A stretch of DNA of 64,000 nucleotides from JBBRHQ01 sp963725315 (GCA_963725315.1 CAVRYA010000004.1:496001-560000), one strand, 5' to 3'; positions 1 through 8,054 are shown, numbered from the stretch's first letter. Notes: generated by a model from the letters alone, not told the origin. A program made the numbers and translations.

Positions 1-394
1 GCAGGTACTCGTCGACCTGGAGGGCACCGTCGTGGTCGGTGTAGAAGACGTAGAAGCGGCGGCTGGCGCGGTAGTCGAACGGGAAGGCGACCGAGAGCAG
101 CCCGCGCTCCTGGAAGCCGCTCTCGACCAGGCTCGAGATGTCGAGGAATGGTCGCCTCAGCGTCTTGCCCTGGCTGATCACCCGGATCACCCCCGGGCGC
201 TCGACGACGAACAGCAGCCTCGGATAGTCCCGCGCGCCGGTGACGAAGACCGGCTGGTCGAAGCTGCCGATCTTCTTCAGCCGGACTCCGGCGGGGCCGG
301 TCCCGCGCACGGCACCAGTCCCGGCATCGGGGATCGCTGCGGCGGCGACCGCGATCGCCGCCAGGCACGCGATCAGGGCCCGGCGGGCTCTCAT
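1..394 (-). CDS. PQQ-type sorbosone/glucose dehydrogenase, partial (C-terminus beyond window)
   Basis: The minus strand encodes an N-terminal fragment starting MRARRALIACLAAIAVAAAA, a signal peptide, followed by RLKKIGSFDQPVFVTGARDYP and LLSVAFPFDYRASRRFYV, which closely match the two downstream-numbered paralogues. These are landmarks of the soluble glucose/sorbosone dehydrogenase beta-propeller (GSDH) family, secreted quinoprotein oxidoreductases acting on sugars. The ATG at 394 overlaps the TGA (393-391) of the preceding gene as ATGA, so the two are almost certainly translationally coupled in one operon. About 130 residues are visible; the catalytic His/Arg region and the rest of the propeller lie outside the window. 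Family assignment is firm, substrate unknown. Confidence 0.85.
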   Translation of the reverse strand, partial: MRARRALIACLAAIAVAAAAIPDAGTGAVRGTGPAGVRLKKIGSFDQPVFVTGARDYPRLLFVVERPGVIRVISQGKTLRRPFLDISSLVESGFQERGLLSVAFPFDYRASRRFYVFYTDHDGALQVDEYL

Positions 395-1566
395 CGTCGG
401 CGCACCAGCCGGAAGACCTTGCCGTCGGTCCCCGAGTTGCCGAGCGAGGTCACGTAAAGGCGGCCACGGCCGTCCTCGCCGAACGAGCTCGGCGCCGTGA
501 CGGAGACGCCGAGCGAGCGATCGTCGCCGGCCCGCCCCAGGTGGGGCGAGAGGCTGCGCAGGGTGCCGTTGCAGTTGTCGGTGTAGACGTATCGCTTTCG
601 CAGTCCCGGCAGCCGCCGGTCGCGGACGACGTAGCCGCCGATGATCGCGCAGCCACGGCTGTGGGGGTAGGCGAAGATAGGCTCCGTCGTCCCCCCGGGA
701 TCGGGAGTGCCGTCCCAGTCCCCGTGGTAGAGCCTGAACCCCTCCCAGGCGTCCCAGCCGAAGTTGGCGCCGCTCGCCCCCGCCAGGGTCTCGTAGTCGA
801 CCTCCTCGTAGCTGATCTGGCCGACGTCGCCGATCACGATCCGCGGCTCGCGGGCGCTGACCTTGTCGAAGGAGAAGCGGAAGGGGTTTCGCAGCCCGTA
901 GGCGAAGATCAGGTCGCGCCCCGCGCGGCCGACGAACGGGTTCGACGCGGGCACCGTGAAGCGGCGCTTGCCCGGCGGGTTGCGGGGGTCGATCCGGATC
1001 AGCTTGCCGAGCAGGCTGGCGGTGTTCTGTGCGTTGTTGTGGGGGTCGCCGCCGCTGCCGCCGTCGCCGGTGCCGAAGTAGAGGAGCTTGCCGAGGAACT
1101 CGAGCTGGCCGCCGTTGTGGTTGGCCCAGCTCGGGTGCGGTATCTCGATCACCTTGCGCCGCGATCCGAGCCTGGCGCGGGTGAGGCTGCCGCGCTTGAA
1201 CTCGTCCACCTCGATGTTGCCCCGGTTGTTCGTGAAGTAGACGTAGAAGCGCCTCACCTTGGGGTATCCGGGCGGCAGCGCCATCGAGAGCAGCCCGCGC
1301 TCGCCGAAGTCGAAGCTGACCAGCGAGCGGATGTCGAGGAAGGGGCGGCGAAGCTGGCGCCCGTGCCGGACCACCTCGATCTGCCCGGGCTGATCGACGA
1401 CGTAGAGCAGCTTCGGGGCCCGTTTCGGGCCGGTGACGAACACCGGGCGGTCGAATTTGCCGACCCGCTTCAGGCCGACCCTGGCGCCGGCCGCGGCGGG
1501 CAGTGCCACCGCGAGCGCGAGCAGCGCCGCGAGCGCGAGCAGGGTGGTTGGTGGTCTGCCTCTCAT
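391..1566 (-). CDS. PQQ-type sorbosone/glucose dehydrogenase, secreted
   Basis: A 391-residue protein of the soluble GSDH/sorbosone dehydrogenase family, a six-bladed beta-propeller oxidising sugars with PQQ outside the cell. It starts MRGRPPTTLLALAALLALAV, a typical signal peptide; the frame is open further upstream (alternative ATG at 1608), but the 1566 start places the signal peptide at the N-terminus. Family landmarks are LLYVVDQPGQIEVV, WANHNGGQLEF with the His/Asn pair, GTGDGGSGGDPHNNAQN (Ca/PQQ-type loop), YGLRNPFRFSFD, IGDVGQISYEEVDY and FGWDAWEG. Its stop overlaps the next gene's start by 4 bp. It is the middle of three tandem paralogues. Substrate and true PQQ dependence are not shown by the sequence. 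Confidence 0.88.
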   Translation of the reverse strand: MRGRPPTTLLALAALLALAVALPAAAGARVGLKRVGKFDRPVFVTGPKRAPKLLYVVDQPGQIEVVRHGRQLRRPFLDIRSLVSFDFGERGLLSMALPPGYPKVRRFYVYFTNNRGNIEVDEFKRGSLTRARLGSRRKVIEIPHPSWANHNGGQLEFLGKLLYFGTGDGGSGGDPHNNAQNTASLLGKLIRIDPRNPPGKRRFTVPASNPFVGRAGRDLIFAYGLRNPFRFSFDKVSAREPRIVIGDVGQISYEEVDYETLAGASGANFGWDAWEGFRLYHGDWDGTPDPGGTTEPIFAYPHSRGCAIIGGYVVRDRRLPGLRKRYVYTDNCNGTLRSLSPHLGRAGDDRSLGVSVTAPSSFGEDGRGRLYVTSLGNSGTDGKVFRLVRRR

Positions 1567-1681
1567 CGTCCGGGTGGCGGGCCGGCGGGGTTGAACGGCG
1601 CCTGACATGCGCCCCCCGCCCAGCCTTCCAGTCCTACCTAAACCGGCAGCGCCGGATTCGGATCGCTGTTCGGCTTCCACG

Positions 1682-2839
1682 TTACCCGGAGGGGTCGATC
1701 CGGTAAACGGGACCGGCCTGCGAGGCGGCATAGATCCGCCCCCGCGAGTCCTCCCCGAAGGAGGTGAGCTGCGGCACCTCGAGGCCGAGCTCGCGATCCG
1801 CTCTCGCTCCTTCCCCCGGCGTTGCCGGCGGCAGGAACTCGCGCAACTGGCCGGCGCAGTAGTCGCCGTAGATGTAGTGGCCCTGCAGGCGCGGCAGCCT
1901 CGGGTCGCGGATCACGTAGCCGCCGGTGACCGAGCAGCCCTGATCGTGGCTGTAGGTGAGCACTGGCGGGATCGCCCCCGGTGCCTGCTGGTCGTGGTTG
2001 TAGCGGGCGTTGCCCTCGTACGCCGACCAGCCGAAGTTCATCCCCGCCCGGGGGTCGCGGACGTAGTCGACCTCTTCAAACTCATCCTGGCCGACGTCGC
2101 CGATCGTCAGCGCCCCGGTCGGCGGATCGAAGGAGAAGCGCCACGGGTTGCGCAGCCCGAGCGCGTAGATGGCCGGTTCGGCGCCGGGGTCCTCCGGGTC
2201 CATGCGGACGATCTTCCCGAGCACGGTCGAGCGGTCCTGGCCGTTTCGCTGCGGGTCGCCGGCCGAGCCGCCGTCGCCGAAGCCGATGTAGAGCTGGCCC
2301 CCCGGCCCGAAGGCGAGCTGGCCGCCATTGTGGTTCTCGTAGGGCTGGTCCTGCGCGAGAACGACCCTGGCGCTGCCGCGATCGGCGCGCAGGGGGTCGC
2401 CGGGGGAGCGCCGGTAGGAGACCACCCTGGTATCGCCCTCGGTGTTCGTGTAGTCGACGTAGAAGCGGCCGCTGCTGGCGTAATCGGGTGAGAAGGCCAT
2501 CGAGAGCAGGCCCTGCTCGGAGCCGCCCGAGACCTTCCCGCCGATGTCGAGGAAGGGCTGCGGCAGGATCCGCCCATCCTGCACCACCCGGATCGCCCCG
2601 GTCTTCTCCACCACGAACAGGGCGTCGTGCTCTCCCCGGGGCTGGGCGACGTAGACGGGCTGCGAGAAGTCACCGATCTTGGTCAGCCTCGGTGCGCCGC
2701 CTCCACCGTCCTCGGAACCGGTCGCAGGGGGAGGCTGGGTGGGGCCGGTTCCCGTCTCGCCGGAGCCCGATGAGCCGCAGCCGCCGAGCAGGGCGGCTAT
2801 CAGGAATGGCAGCGAGATGGCGGCGAGCCGGGTTCGCAT
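1682..2839 (-). CDS. PQQ-type sorbosone/glucose dehydrogenase, lipoprotein
   Basis: A 385-residue GSDH-family quinoprotein with a lipoprotein signal (MRTRLAAISLPFLIAALLGG then C, lipobox LGGC), so it is probably anchored on the outer face of the membrane, unlike its two neighbours which have cleavable signals. A Gly/Ser/Pro/Thr linker (residues about 22-50) precedes the propeller. Family motifs: ENHNGGQLAFGPGG, GFGDGGSAGDPQRNGQD, YALGLRNPWRFSFD, IGDVGQDEFEEVDYV, FGWSAYEG and SHDQGCSVTGGYVIRD. It is the first gene of the tandem dehydrogenase set on the minus strand; a 115-bp gap separates it from the next. The division of labour between the three copies is unknown. Confidence 0.88.
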   Translation of the reverse strand: MRTRLAAISLPFLIAALLGGCGSSGSGETGTGPTQPPPATGSEDGGGGAPRLTKIGDFSQPVYVAQPRGEHDALFVVEKTGAIRVVQDGRILPQPFLDIGGKVSGGSEQGLLSMAFSPDYASSGRFYVDYTNTEGDTRVVSYRRSPGDPLRADRGSARVVLAQDQPYENHNGGQLAFGPGGQLYIGFGDGGSAGDPQRNGQDRSTVLGKIVRMDPEDPGAEPAIYALGLRNPWRFSFDPPTGALTIGDVGQDEFEEVDYVRDPRAGMNFGWSAYEGNARYNHDQQAPGAIPPVLTYSHDQGCSVTGGYVIRDPRLPRLQGHYIYGDYCAGQLREFLPPATPGEGARADRELGLEVPQLTSFGEDSRGRIYAASQAGPVYRIDPSG

Positions 2840-2910
2840 CGACGGTAAACCTTGACAGGCACGATCAGTCGACTGCGCCGACGGCGCCGCTCCGTTGGCT
2901 CGTGGTCAGC

Positions 2911-3837
2911 TCAGTACCCGGAGCCGGACGATCCGGAGGGGGGCAGCGAGCCGGACGGCGGATAGGAACCGCTGCCGCCGTTCGCGGAGCCCGAGGTCGC
3001 GTTCGGGTTGCCGCCCCCGCCCCCGCCCCCGGTGCCGCCAACTCCCTGCGCGGCGGGGGGAACCGGCACGATCTCGCCCTTGGAGTTGATCCGTGTGAGC
3101 TGGGGCTTCAAGGCGATTTGCGCCGCGAAGCTGCCGATCGGGGTTCCGCCGCCGTCCGCGTTGACCGCCCTCTGGCTGCCGTTCAGCCCGGCGTCAATCC
3201 GGTAGCGGAGCTTGTAGGCGCCGGCCTTCACCGCCCCGAGCTTCCAGACGGCCACCCGGGCCTGCCCCGCCTTCAGCGCCCCGAAGTCGAAGGTCTTCTT
3301 GTTCGAGGTCTGCGCACCGCCCGGGCCCGGCACACCGGCGATCCTCGGGTAGGTGTCCGCCAGGATCCAGACCGGCCGGTCCGGGTTCGCCAGCCCGGGC
3401 TGCGGGTCGCGGATCGAGAACGGCTGGGTCGACTCGACGCCCTTCTTGCCCCCGATCGTGATCGTCACCGCCATCGCCGGCATCGTCTTCTGCCCGCGGT
3501 TTCGGACCCCGATTCGCAGGTATGCGTTCTGGTCGAGCTTCTGCCGCGCCGGAAAGCTCGCCGCGGTGACCTCGACCGGGAACCTGCCGGCGGGCTCGTT
3601 GGAGAACTGGCTGCCGCCGCCGCCGCAGGAGGAAAGCGACGCCGCCATCGCGCCGCTTGCGAGGGCCACTCCGGCGATGCGAAGGCTGGCTCCTCGGGCG
3701 TGTGGACCACTCCTCCGCAAGGCGCGGGGAACATACCACGCGACTCCCGCGGCCAAGGCGGGTTTTCGGTCCGATCGCAGCGGTCCGGCGAGCCCCGACG
3801 GGCGGTCCTCGACGGGCGAGGTGTGGCGGGTCGCCAA
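2911..3837 (-). CDS. Putative lipoprotein with Ig-like (CARDB-type) domain and Gly/Ser tail
   Basis: Not recognised as a named family. The visible part has a lipobox (AASLSSC followed by GGGGSQ), a beta-rich domain with the pattern NAYLRIGVRNRGQKTMPAMA that resembles CARDB/DUF11-like extracellular Ig folds, and a C-terminal tail very rich in Gly, Ser and Pro. The long frame begins at ATG 3837, which would put about 80 residues before the lipobox Cys; a TTG at 3720 gives a conventional lipoprotein signal (RRSGPHARGASLRIAGVALA) and is more likely, but no clear Shine-Dalgarno decides it. It sits divergent from the MlaE operon. Function unknown; cell-surface location is an inference from the lipobox. 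Confidence 0.6.
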   Translation of the reverse strand: MATRHTSPVEDRPSGLAGPLRSDRKPALAAGVAWYVPRALRRSGPHARGASLRIAGVALASGAMAASLSSCGGGGSQFSNEPAGRFPVEVTAASFPARQKLDQNAYLRIGVRNRGQKTMPAMAVTITIGGKKGVESTQPFSIRDPQPGLANPDRPVWILADTYPRIAGVPGPGGAQTSNKKTFDFGALKAGQARVAVWKLGAVKAGAYKLRYRIDAGLNGSQRAVNADGGGTPIGSFAAQIALKPQLTRINSKGEIVPVPPAAQGVGGTGGGGGGGNPNATSGSANGGSGSYPPSGSLPPSGSSGSGY

Positions 3838-3846
3838 CCCATCGCA

Positions 3847-3903
3847 TAGACTTCACCGAGACGGGTTAGGCGTCGCATCTGCGGGGCGCCCGTCGGGAGG
3901 AGT
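3847..3903 (+). promoter_or_regulatory. Promoter -10 and ribosome binding site of the mlaE-mlaE-mlaF operon
   Basis: TAGACT at 3847-3852 fits an actinobacterial -10 element, and a strong Shine-Dalgarno GGGAGGAG lies just before the ATG at 3906. No convincing -35 is visible. The leader would be about 45 nt. Confidence 0.45.
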
Positions 3904-3905
3904 AG

Positions 3906-4712
3906 ATGGTCAGAACCGCGGTCGACAGGGCATTCCTACCCGCCAAGTCGCTCTTCGAGCAGGTTGGCGACATGATGATCCTGACCGCGAAGACGCTTGC
4001 CTCCGCGATCCGGCCGCCCTACCCCTACGGGGGGGAGTTCATCGGCCAGTTCCTCTTCGCCCTGCAGCTCTGCTGGTTCCCGATGATGATCTCCTGCATC
4101 GCCTTCGGCTTCGGCGCCCCGGGGCTGCAGGCGGCCAACTTCCTCTCGCTTTTCGGCGCGCTCGATCGCCTCGGCGGCTTCTTCATCCTCGCCTCGATCC
4201 GCGAGTTCGCCCCGATCGTGACCGCGATCGTCGTCGCCGGCGTCGCCGGCACCGCGATCACCGCCGACCTCGGCGCCCGCAAGATCCGCGAGGAGCTCGA
4301 CGCCCTCCAGGTGCTCGGGGTGGACCCGATCAAGAACCTGGTGGTGCCGCGCTTCCTGGCGCTGATGCTGATCACCGGCCTGCTCGACGTCTACGCGCTG
4401 CTGTTCGGGATAACCGGCGGGCTCGGCGCCGAGATCCTCTACAGCCAGCCGCTGGGCGGCTTCTTCGCCACCCTCTTCAACAACGCCTCGGTCACTGACC
4501 TCTGGGGCTCGGTGGTCAAGTGCACACTGTTCGGCGCGATCATCGCCGTGGTCTGCTGCTACAAGGGAATGACCGCGAGCGGCGGCGCCGCCGGGGTCGG
4601 GCGCGCCGTCAACGAGGCGGTGGTGATCGCCTTCATGGGGATCGGCGCCTTCAACTACGTCTTCACGCAGACGCTCCTGGCCACCCATCCCGACCTGCAG
4701 GCGATCAAGTGA
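3906..4712 (+). CDS. mlaE: MlaE/YrbE-family ABC transporter permease (first)
   Basis: A 268-residue permease of the MlaE/YrbE family, the membrane part of lipid/steroid ABC importers or exporters that normally work with MCE proteins. Five to six hydrophobic segments are visible, with the family signature around GARKIREELDALQVLGVDP and the following LVVPRFLALM. The start ATG has a strong SD (GGGAGGAG). It is followed after 10 bp by a second MlaE-type gene and then by the ATPase, so the transporter is probably a heteromeric permease pair, as with YrbE-A/YrbE-B in mycobacteria. No MCE gene is present in the window, which is unusual for actinobacterial clusters of this kind. Confidence 0.9.
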   Translation: MVRTAVDRAFLPAKSLFEQVGDMMILTAKTLASAIRPPYPYGGEFIGQFLFALQLCWFPMMISCIAFGFGAPGLQAANFLSLFGALDRLGGFFILASIREFAPIVTAIVVAGVAGTAITADLGARKIREELDALQVLGVDPIKNLVVPRFLALMLITGLLDVYALLFGITGGLGAEILYSQPLGGFFATLFNNASVTDLWGSVVKCTLFGAIIAVVCCYKGMTASGGAAGVGRAVNEAVVIAFMGIGAFNYVFTQTLLATHPDLQAIK

Positions 4713-4722
4713 GCGCGAGCTG

Positions 4723-5520
4723 ATGCCCGGCTGGATGGCGGTCCCCCGCGGCTGGGTCGACTCGATCGGGGAGATCTCGCGCTTCTGCGGGATGGTCGCC
4801 GGCCAGGTCCTCTCCGGACGGGTGCTGAAGTTCTTCGGCGAGGCCCTGCGCCAGGCCGGGATCCTGATCCTCGGCTCGGCGATTGTGATCTGGGGGCTGA
4901 TCTTCATCCTCGGCCTGCAGTGCGGGATCGAGGGCGCCTACTTCAATCGCTCGGTCGGCTCGCCCGCCTACGCCGGCGTCTTCGCCGCCTGGTGCGACCT
5001 GCGCGAGGTGATCCCCTACGGCTTCGGCTACATGATGGCCGCCAAGGTGGGGACCGGGATCGTCGCCGAGCTGGGGGCGATGCGGATCTCCGACGAGATC
5101 GACGCGCTCGAGGTGATGGGGGTGGCGCCGGTCACCTTCCTCGCCGCGACCCGCCTGCTCGCCGCCTGGATGGTGCTGCCGTTCATGTACGTGGCCGCGA
5201 TCGGGATCGGCTACTTCGCCAGCTACCTCGCGGTGGTCAAGCAGATCGGCGACGTCTCCTCGGGCGGCTACTTCCTGATCTTCTGGATGTTCCAGAACCC
5301 CGGAGACGTGCTGTTCAGCGTGATCAAGGCGATGGTCATGGGGACCTTCATCGTCCTGGTCGGCTGCTACTACGGCTACACGGCTTCGGGGGGCCCGGTC
5401 GGGGTGGGCACCGCCACCGCCAAGTCGATGGTCCTCAACATCGTCTTAGTCCACATCGTCGGGATGCTCGGGACCCTCGTCTTCTGGGGGGCCAACCCGA
5501 GGGCGCCGATAGGAGGCTGA
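4723..5520 (+). CDS. mlaE: MlaE/YrbE-family ABC transporter permease (second)
   Basis: A 265-residue paralogue of the preceding permease. The MlaE signature is seen in EIDALEVMGVAPVTF preceded by GTGIVAELGAMRI, and the C-terminal YYGYTASGGPVGVGTA parallels the CYKGMTASGGAAGVGRA of the first permease. It begins 10 bp after the first gene without a strong SD, so translational coupling is likely, and ends 1 bp before the ATPase start codon. Together the two permeases and the ATPase make a complete ABC core for hydrophobic substrates; the substrate is not indicated by the sequence. Confidence 0.9.
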   Translation: MPGWMAVPRGWVDSIGEISRFCGMVAGQVLSGRVLKFFGEALRQAGILILGSAIVIWGLIFILGLQCGIEGAYFNRSVGSPAYAGVFAAWCDLREVIPYGFGYMMAAKVGTGIVAELGAMRISDEIDALEVMGVAPVTFLAATRLLAAWMVLPFMYVAAIGIGYFASYLAVVKQIGDVSSGGYFLIFWMFQNPGDVLFSVIKAMVMGTFIVLVGCYYGYTASGGPVGVGTATAKSMVLNIVLVHIVGMLGTLVFWGANPRAPIGG

Positions 5521-5521
5521 A

Positions 5522-6565
5522 TTGCAGGAGAACCCGCAAGACCCCCGTGAGCCCGGCGCCGAGGAGGCGCTGGAGTCCGACCCCGGCGCAACCGAGTCCG
5601 ACGCCGGTGTCGGCGACACCTACGCCTTCGAGGAGGCCGAGGCCCGCGCCGACGCGGCCGCGGCCCCTCCGGCTGCGCCCTCCTCCGGAGCCGCACCGTT
5701 CGTCTCCGAGGACGGGGCGACGCTGGGCAGGGACTTCGTCATCCCCGGCGTCGATCCCGACGACGACGATCCCTACCGCTGGCACACCGGCCGCAAGCGG
5801 GACCACGGCGGCACGGACGCGATCGAGATCATCGACCTGGTCAAGCAGTTCGGCCGCACCCGGATCCTCAACGGCCTCAACCTCGGCCTGCCCGATGACC
5901 AGATCTCGATGGTCCTCGGGCCTTCGGGCACCGGCAAGAGCGTGCTGATCAAGCACATCGTCGGCCTGCTGTACCCGGATTCCGGGGAGGTCCTCGTCCA
6001 CGGGGAGTCGATCCCGAACATGACCGACGACGAGCTGTTCGAGACCCGCAAGAAGTTCGGCCTTCTGTTCCAGGACGGCGCCCTGTTCGGCTCGATGAAC
6101 ATCTTCGACAACGTCGCGTTCCCGCTGCGCCAGCACACCGACAAGGGCGAGGAGGAGATCAGCGAGATCTGCACCCGCCGCCTGCGCGAGGTCGGCCTCG
6201 GCGAGGCCCACTTCAAGATGCCCAACGAGCTCTCGGGCGGGATGCGCAAGCGGGCCGGCTTCGCCCGGGCCCTCGTCCTCGACCCGGCGATCGTGATGTT
6301 CGACGAGCCCGACTCCGGGCTCGATCCGGTCCGCACGGCGCTGCTCTGCGAGCTGATCCGCGAGGTCCACGAGGAGGGCAAGGGCTGCTACCTGGTGATC
6401 AGCCACGACCTCGGCACGGCGCGCCGGATCGCCGACTTCATCGCGGTGCTCTGGAAGGGCAAGATCGTCGAGTCGGGCCCCAAGGAGGAGCTGTTCAACT
6501 CCGAGAACGAGTTCGTGCGCCAGTTCCTCAGCGCCGACGTGCAGGGCCCGCTGGCGATGGACTGA
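5522..6565 (+). CDS. mlaF: MlaF/Mkl-type ABC transporter ATPase with long acidic N-terminus
   Basis: A 347-residue ATPase of the MlaF/Mkl type energising the two upstream permeases. The start is TTG at 5522, chosen because AGGAGG lies 8 nt upstream and no ATG fits. Residues 1 to about 100 are an acidic, Ala/Pro-rich extension (GAEEALESDPGATESDAGVG and DPDDDDPY) not found in the core family. The ABC domain follows: Walker A GPSGTGKS, Q-loop LLFQDGALFG, signature LSGGM, Walker B AIVMFDEPDSGLD and H-loop ISHD. LSGGM in place of LSGGQ is usual for MlaF. The core is normal; the extension may be regulatory or a contact surface. Confidence 0.92.
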   Translation: MQENPQDPREPGAEEALESDPGATESDAGVGDTYAFEEAEARADAAAAPPAAPSSGAAPFVSEDGATLGRDFVIPGVDPDDDDPYRWHTGRKRDHGGTDAIEIIDLVKQFGRTRILNGLNLGLPDDQISMVLGPSGTGKSVLIKHIVGLLYPDSGEVLVHGESIPNMTDDELFETRKKFGLLFQDGALFGSMNIFDNVAFPLRQHTDKGEEEISEICTRRLREVGLGEAHFKMPNELSGGMRKRAGFARALVLDPAIVMFDEPDSGLDPVRTALLCELIREVHEEGKGCYLVISHDLGTARRIADFIAVLWKGKIVESGPKEELFNSENEFVRQFLSADVQGPLAMD

Positions 6566-6584
6566 GCGCCCGGCCGGGCTGCCG

Positions 6585-7568
6585 ATGCTCAGCCCGCTCG
6601 AGAGGAACAGCTTCGCCCGGGTGCCGGATCACCTGTTCAGCTTCGCCCGTTATCTCACCCACCGCGAGCGCCGCGAGCGGGAGGACGAGGTCGCCCTGTC
6701 CGAGCTTGCGGCTGCGCCGCTGAGGCTGCCGCAAGGGGTCGGGCTGAGGTGGCTGGGAGTGGCCGGATACAGGTTGAGCTACGAGGGCCATTCCCTCTAC
6801 ATCGATCCCTACGTCTCACGGGTGCCGCTGAGCTCGGTCCTCTCCGGGCGCCCGGCTCTCGCCGACCCCGCCCTGCACGACCGCCTGCTCGGCTCGGAAT
6901 CCGACCGAGTCGCCGCGATCCTCGTCGGCCACACCCACTTCGACCACGCCGTCGACGTGCCGCTTCTCTCCCGCCGCTGGGATGCCCCGGTCTACGGCTC
7001 GAGCTCGCTGCGCAAGCTGATGGCTCTTCACGGGATGGCTGAGCGGGCGGTCGAGGTCGAGACGAGGCGCACCTATCAGCTCGGGCCGTTCGCGGTCACC
7101 TTCTTCCCCAGCCTCCACTCGAAGCTGTTGCTCGGCTTCGCCGTCCCCTTCGACGGCGAGCTGAGCTGCGAGCACCTCGACGGCCTGGCACCCCGCGCCT
7201 ACAGGTGCGGAGAGATCTACGGGATCAGGATCGAGGTCGCGGGGGCGAGCTTCTACCACCAGGGCAGCGCCAACCTGATCGACGAGGAGGTCCCGCGCGG
7301 CGGCGTCGATGTCTTCCTCGCCGGGATCGCCGGGCGGAGCTTCACGCCCGATTACTGGCCGCGGATCCTGCCGCGACTCGAGCCACGGATCGTCCTTGCC
7401 AGTCACTTCGACGACTTCTTTCGCGCCGCCGACGCGCCGCTCGGGTTCTCGACGAACGTCAACCTGGCCGCGTTGCCGGAGGAGATCGAGGCGGTCAGCG
7501 GCGACTTCGCAGTGGGTGCGATGCGGCCCCAGTTCCCGGTCGGCCTGGCTGGCTCCGGCGCCGACTAG
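6585..7568 (+). CDS. Metallo-beta-lactamase-fold hydrolase (COG2220-like)
   Basis: A 327-residue MBL-fold protein. The metal-binding motif HTHFDHAVDVP gives HxHxDH at about residue 115, and later His residues in LHSKLL and YHQGSANL and the ASHFDDFF near the C-terminus supply the remaining ligands. It resembles the UlaG/NAPE-PLD-like branch rather than classical beta-lactamases, having no export signal. It starts 19 bp after mlaF and is probably in the same operon, which raises the possibility of a lipid-linked (phosphodiesterase-type) substrate; that is inference from context and from the NAPE-PLD relationship only. Confidence 0.82.
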   Translation: MLSPLERNSFARVPDHLFSFARYLTHRERREREDEVALSELAAAPLRLPQGVGLRWLGVAGYRLSYEGHSLYIDPYVSRVPLSSVLSGRPALADPALHDRLLGSESDRVAAILVGHTHFDHAVDVPLLSRRWDAPVYGSSSLRKLMALHGMAERAVEVETRRTYQLGPFAVTFFPSLHSKLLLGFAVPFDGELSCEHLDGLAPRAYRCGEIYGIRIEVAGASFYHQGSANLIDEEVPRGGVDVFLAGIAGRSFTPDYWPRILPRLEPRIVLASHFDDFFRAADAPLGFSTNVNLAALPEEIEAVSGDFAVGAMRPQFPVGLAGSGAD

Positions 7569-7577
7569 GATGAGCAA
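7566..7577 (+). promoter_or_regulatory. Leaderless-type -10 element (TAGGAT) before a short leader ORF
   Basis: TAGGAT at 7566-7571 is followed after six bases by ATG 7578. This spacing would put the transcription start at or next to the ATG, the arrangement seen at several other genes in this window. It overlaps the stop codon region of the upstream hydrolase. Confidence 0.45.
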
Positions 7578-7652
7578 ATGACGGCGAAGGAGACCGTCGG
7601 TGGATCACAGCCCGTCCGCCGCGCGAATTGCGTGATCACGGTGCGCAGGTGA
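7578..7652 (+). CDS. 24-residue leader ORF coupled to SpoIIAA-like gene
   Basis: ATG at 7578 opens a 24-codon frame (MTAKETVGGS then QPVRRANCVITVRR) that ends with TGA at 7650-7652, and this TGA overlaps the GTG start of the SpoIIAA-like gene (7649-7651) as GTGA. It sits directly behind a leaderless-type -10. No homology is recognised and the peptide may have no function of its own; its likely role is to deliver ribosomes to the downstream start, which lacks a Shine-Dalgarno. Short length makes this a moderate call. Confidence 0.4.
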   Translation: MTAKETVGGSQPVRRANCVITVRR

Positions 7653-8017
7653 TCGAGCCGATCGAGGCAATGCCCGCCGGAGCGATCGGGCTGCAGGCGA
7701 CCGGCAGGTTGAGCGTCGATGACTACCGCGCCGTCCTCGAGCCGGTGTTGAAGGAGGGAATCGAGTCGGGCGAGCTGCGCCTCCTCTTCAGGCTGACCGA
7801 GTTCGAGGGGCTCGAGCCGGGCGCCTGGATCGAGGACGTCAAGACCGGGTTACGGTCGCTGGTGCGCGATCACTCGTCCTGGAAGCGCTTCGCTCTGGTC
7901 ACCGACGTCGACTGGGTGGCCAACGCCTACCGCCTGTTCGCCTGGATGACCCCCGGCGAGGTGAAGATCTTCGAGCTGGACCAGCTCGAGGACGCCAAGA
8001 GCTGGGTGGCGGGCTGA
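7649..8017 (+). CDS. SpoIIAA-like (STAS-fold) protein
   Basis: A 122-residue protein of the SpoIIAA-like family (PF11964 type), with IGLQATGRLSVDDYRAVLEP at the N-terminus and WKRFALVTDVDWVANAYRLF followed by PGEVKIFELDQLEDAKSWV at the C-terminus, matching the family's beta-alpha layout. The GTG at 7649 is chosen because the family usually begins two or three residues before this I-x-P pattern; the frame also offers a TTG at 7628. Members are small soluble proteins of uncertain function, often implicated in stress or membrane association. It follows a coupled leader ORF and precedes a hydrolase gene by 37 bp. Confidence 0.75.
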   Translation: MIEPIEAMPAGAIGLQATGRLSVDDYRAVLEPVLKEGIESGELRLLFRLTEFEGLEPGAWIEDVKTGLRSLVRDHSSWKRFALVTDVDWVANAYRLFAWMTPGEVKIFELDQLEDAKSWVAG

Positions 8018-8054
8018 GCATGCGACGGCCCGGTGATCGGTGGGGCTAGTCGCG

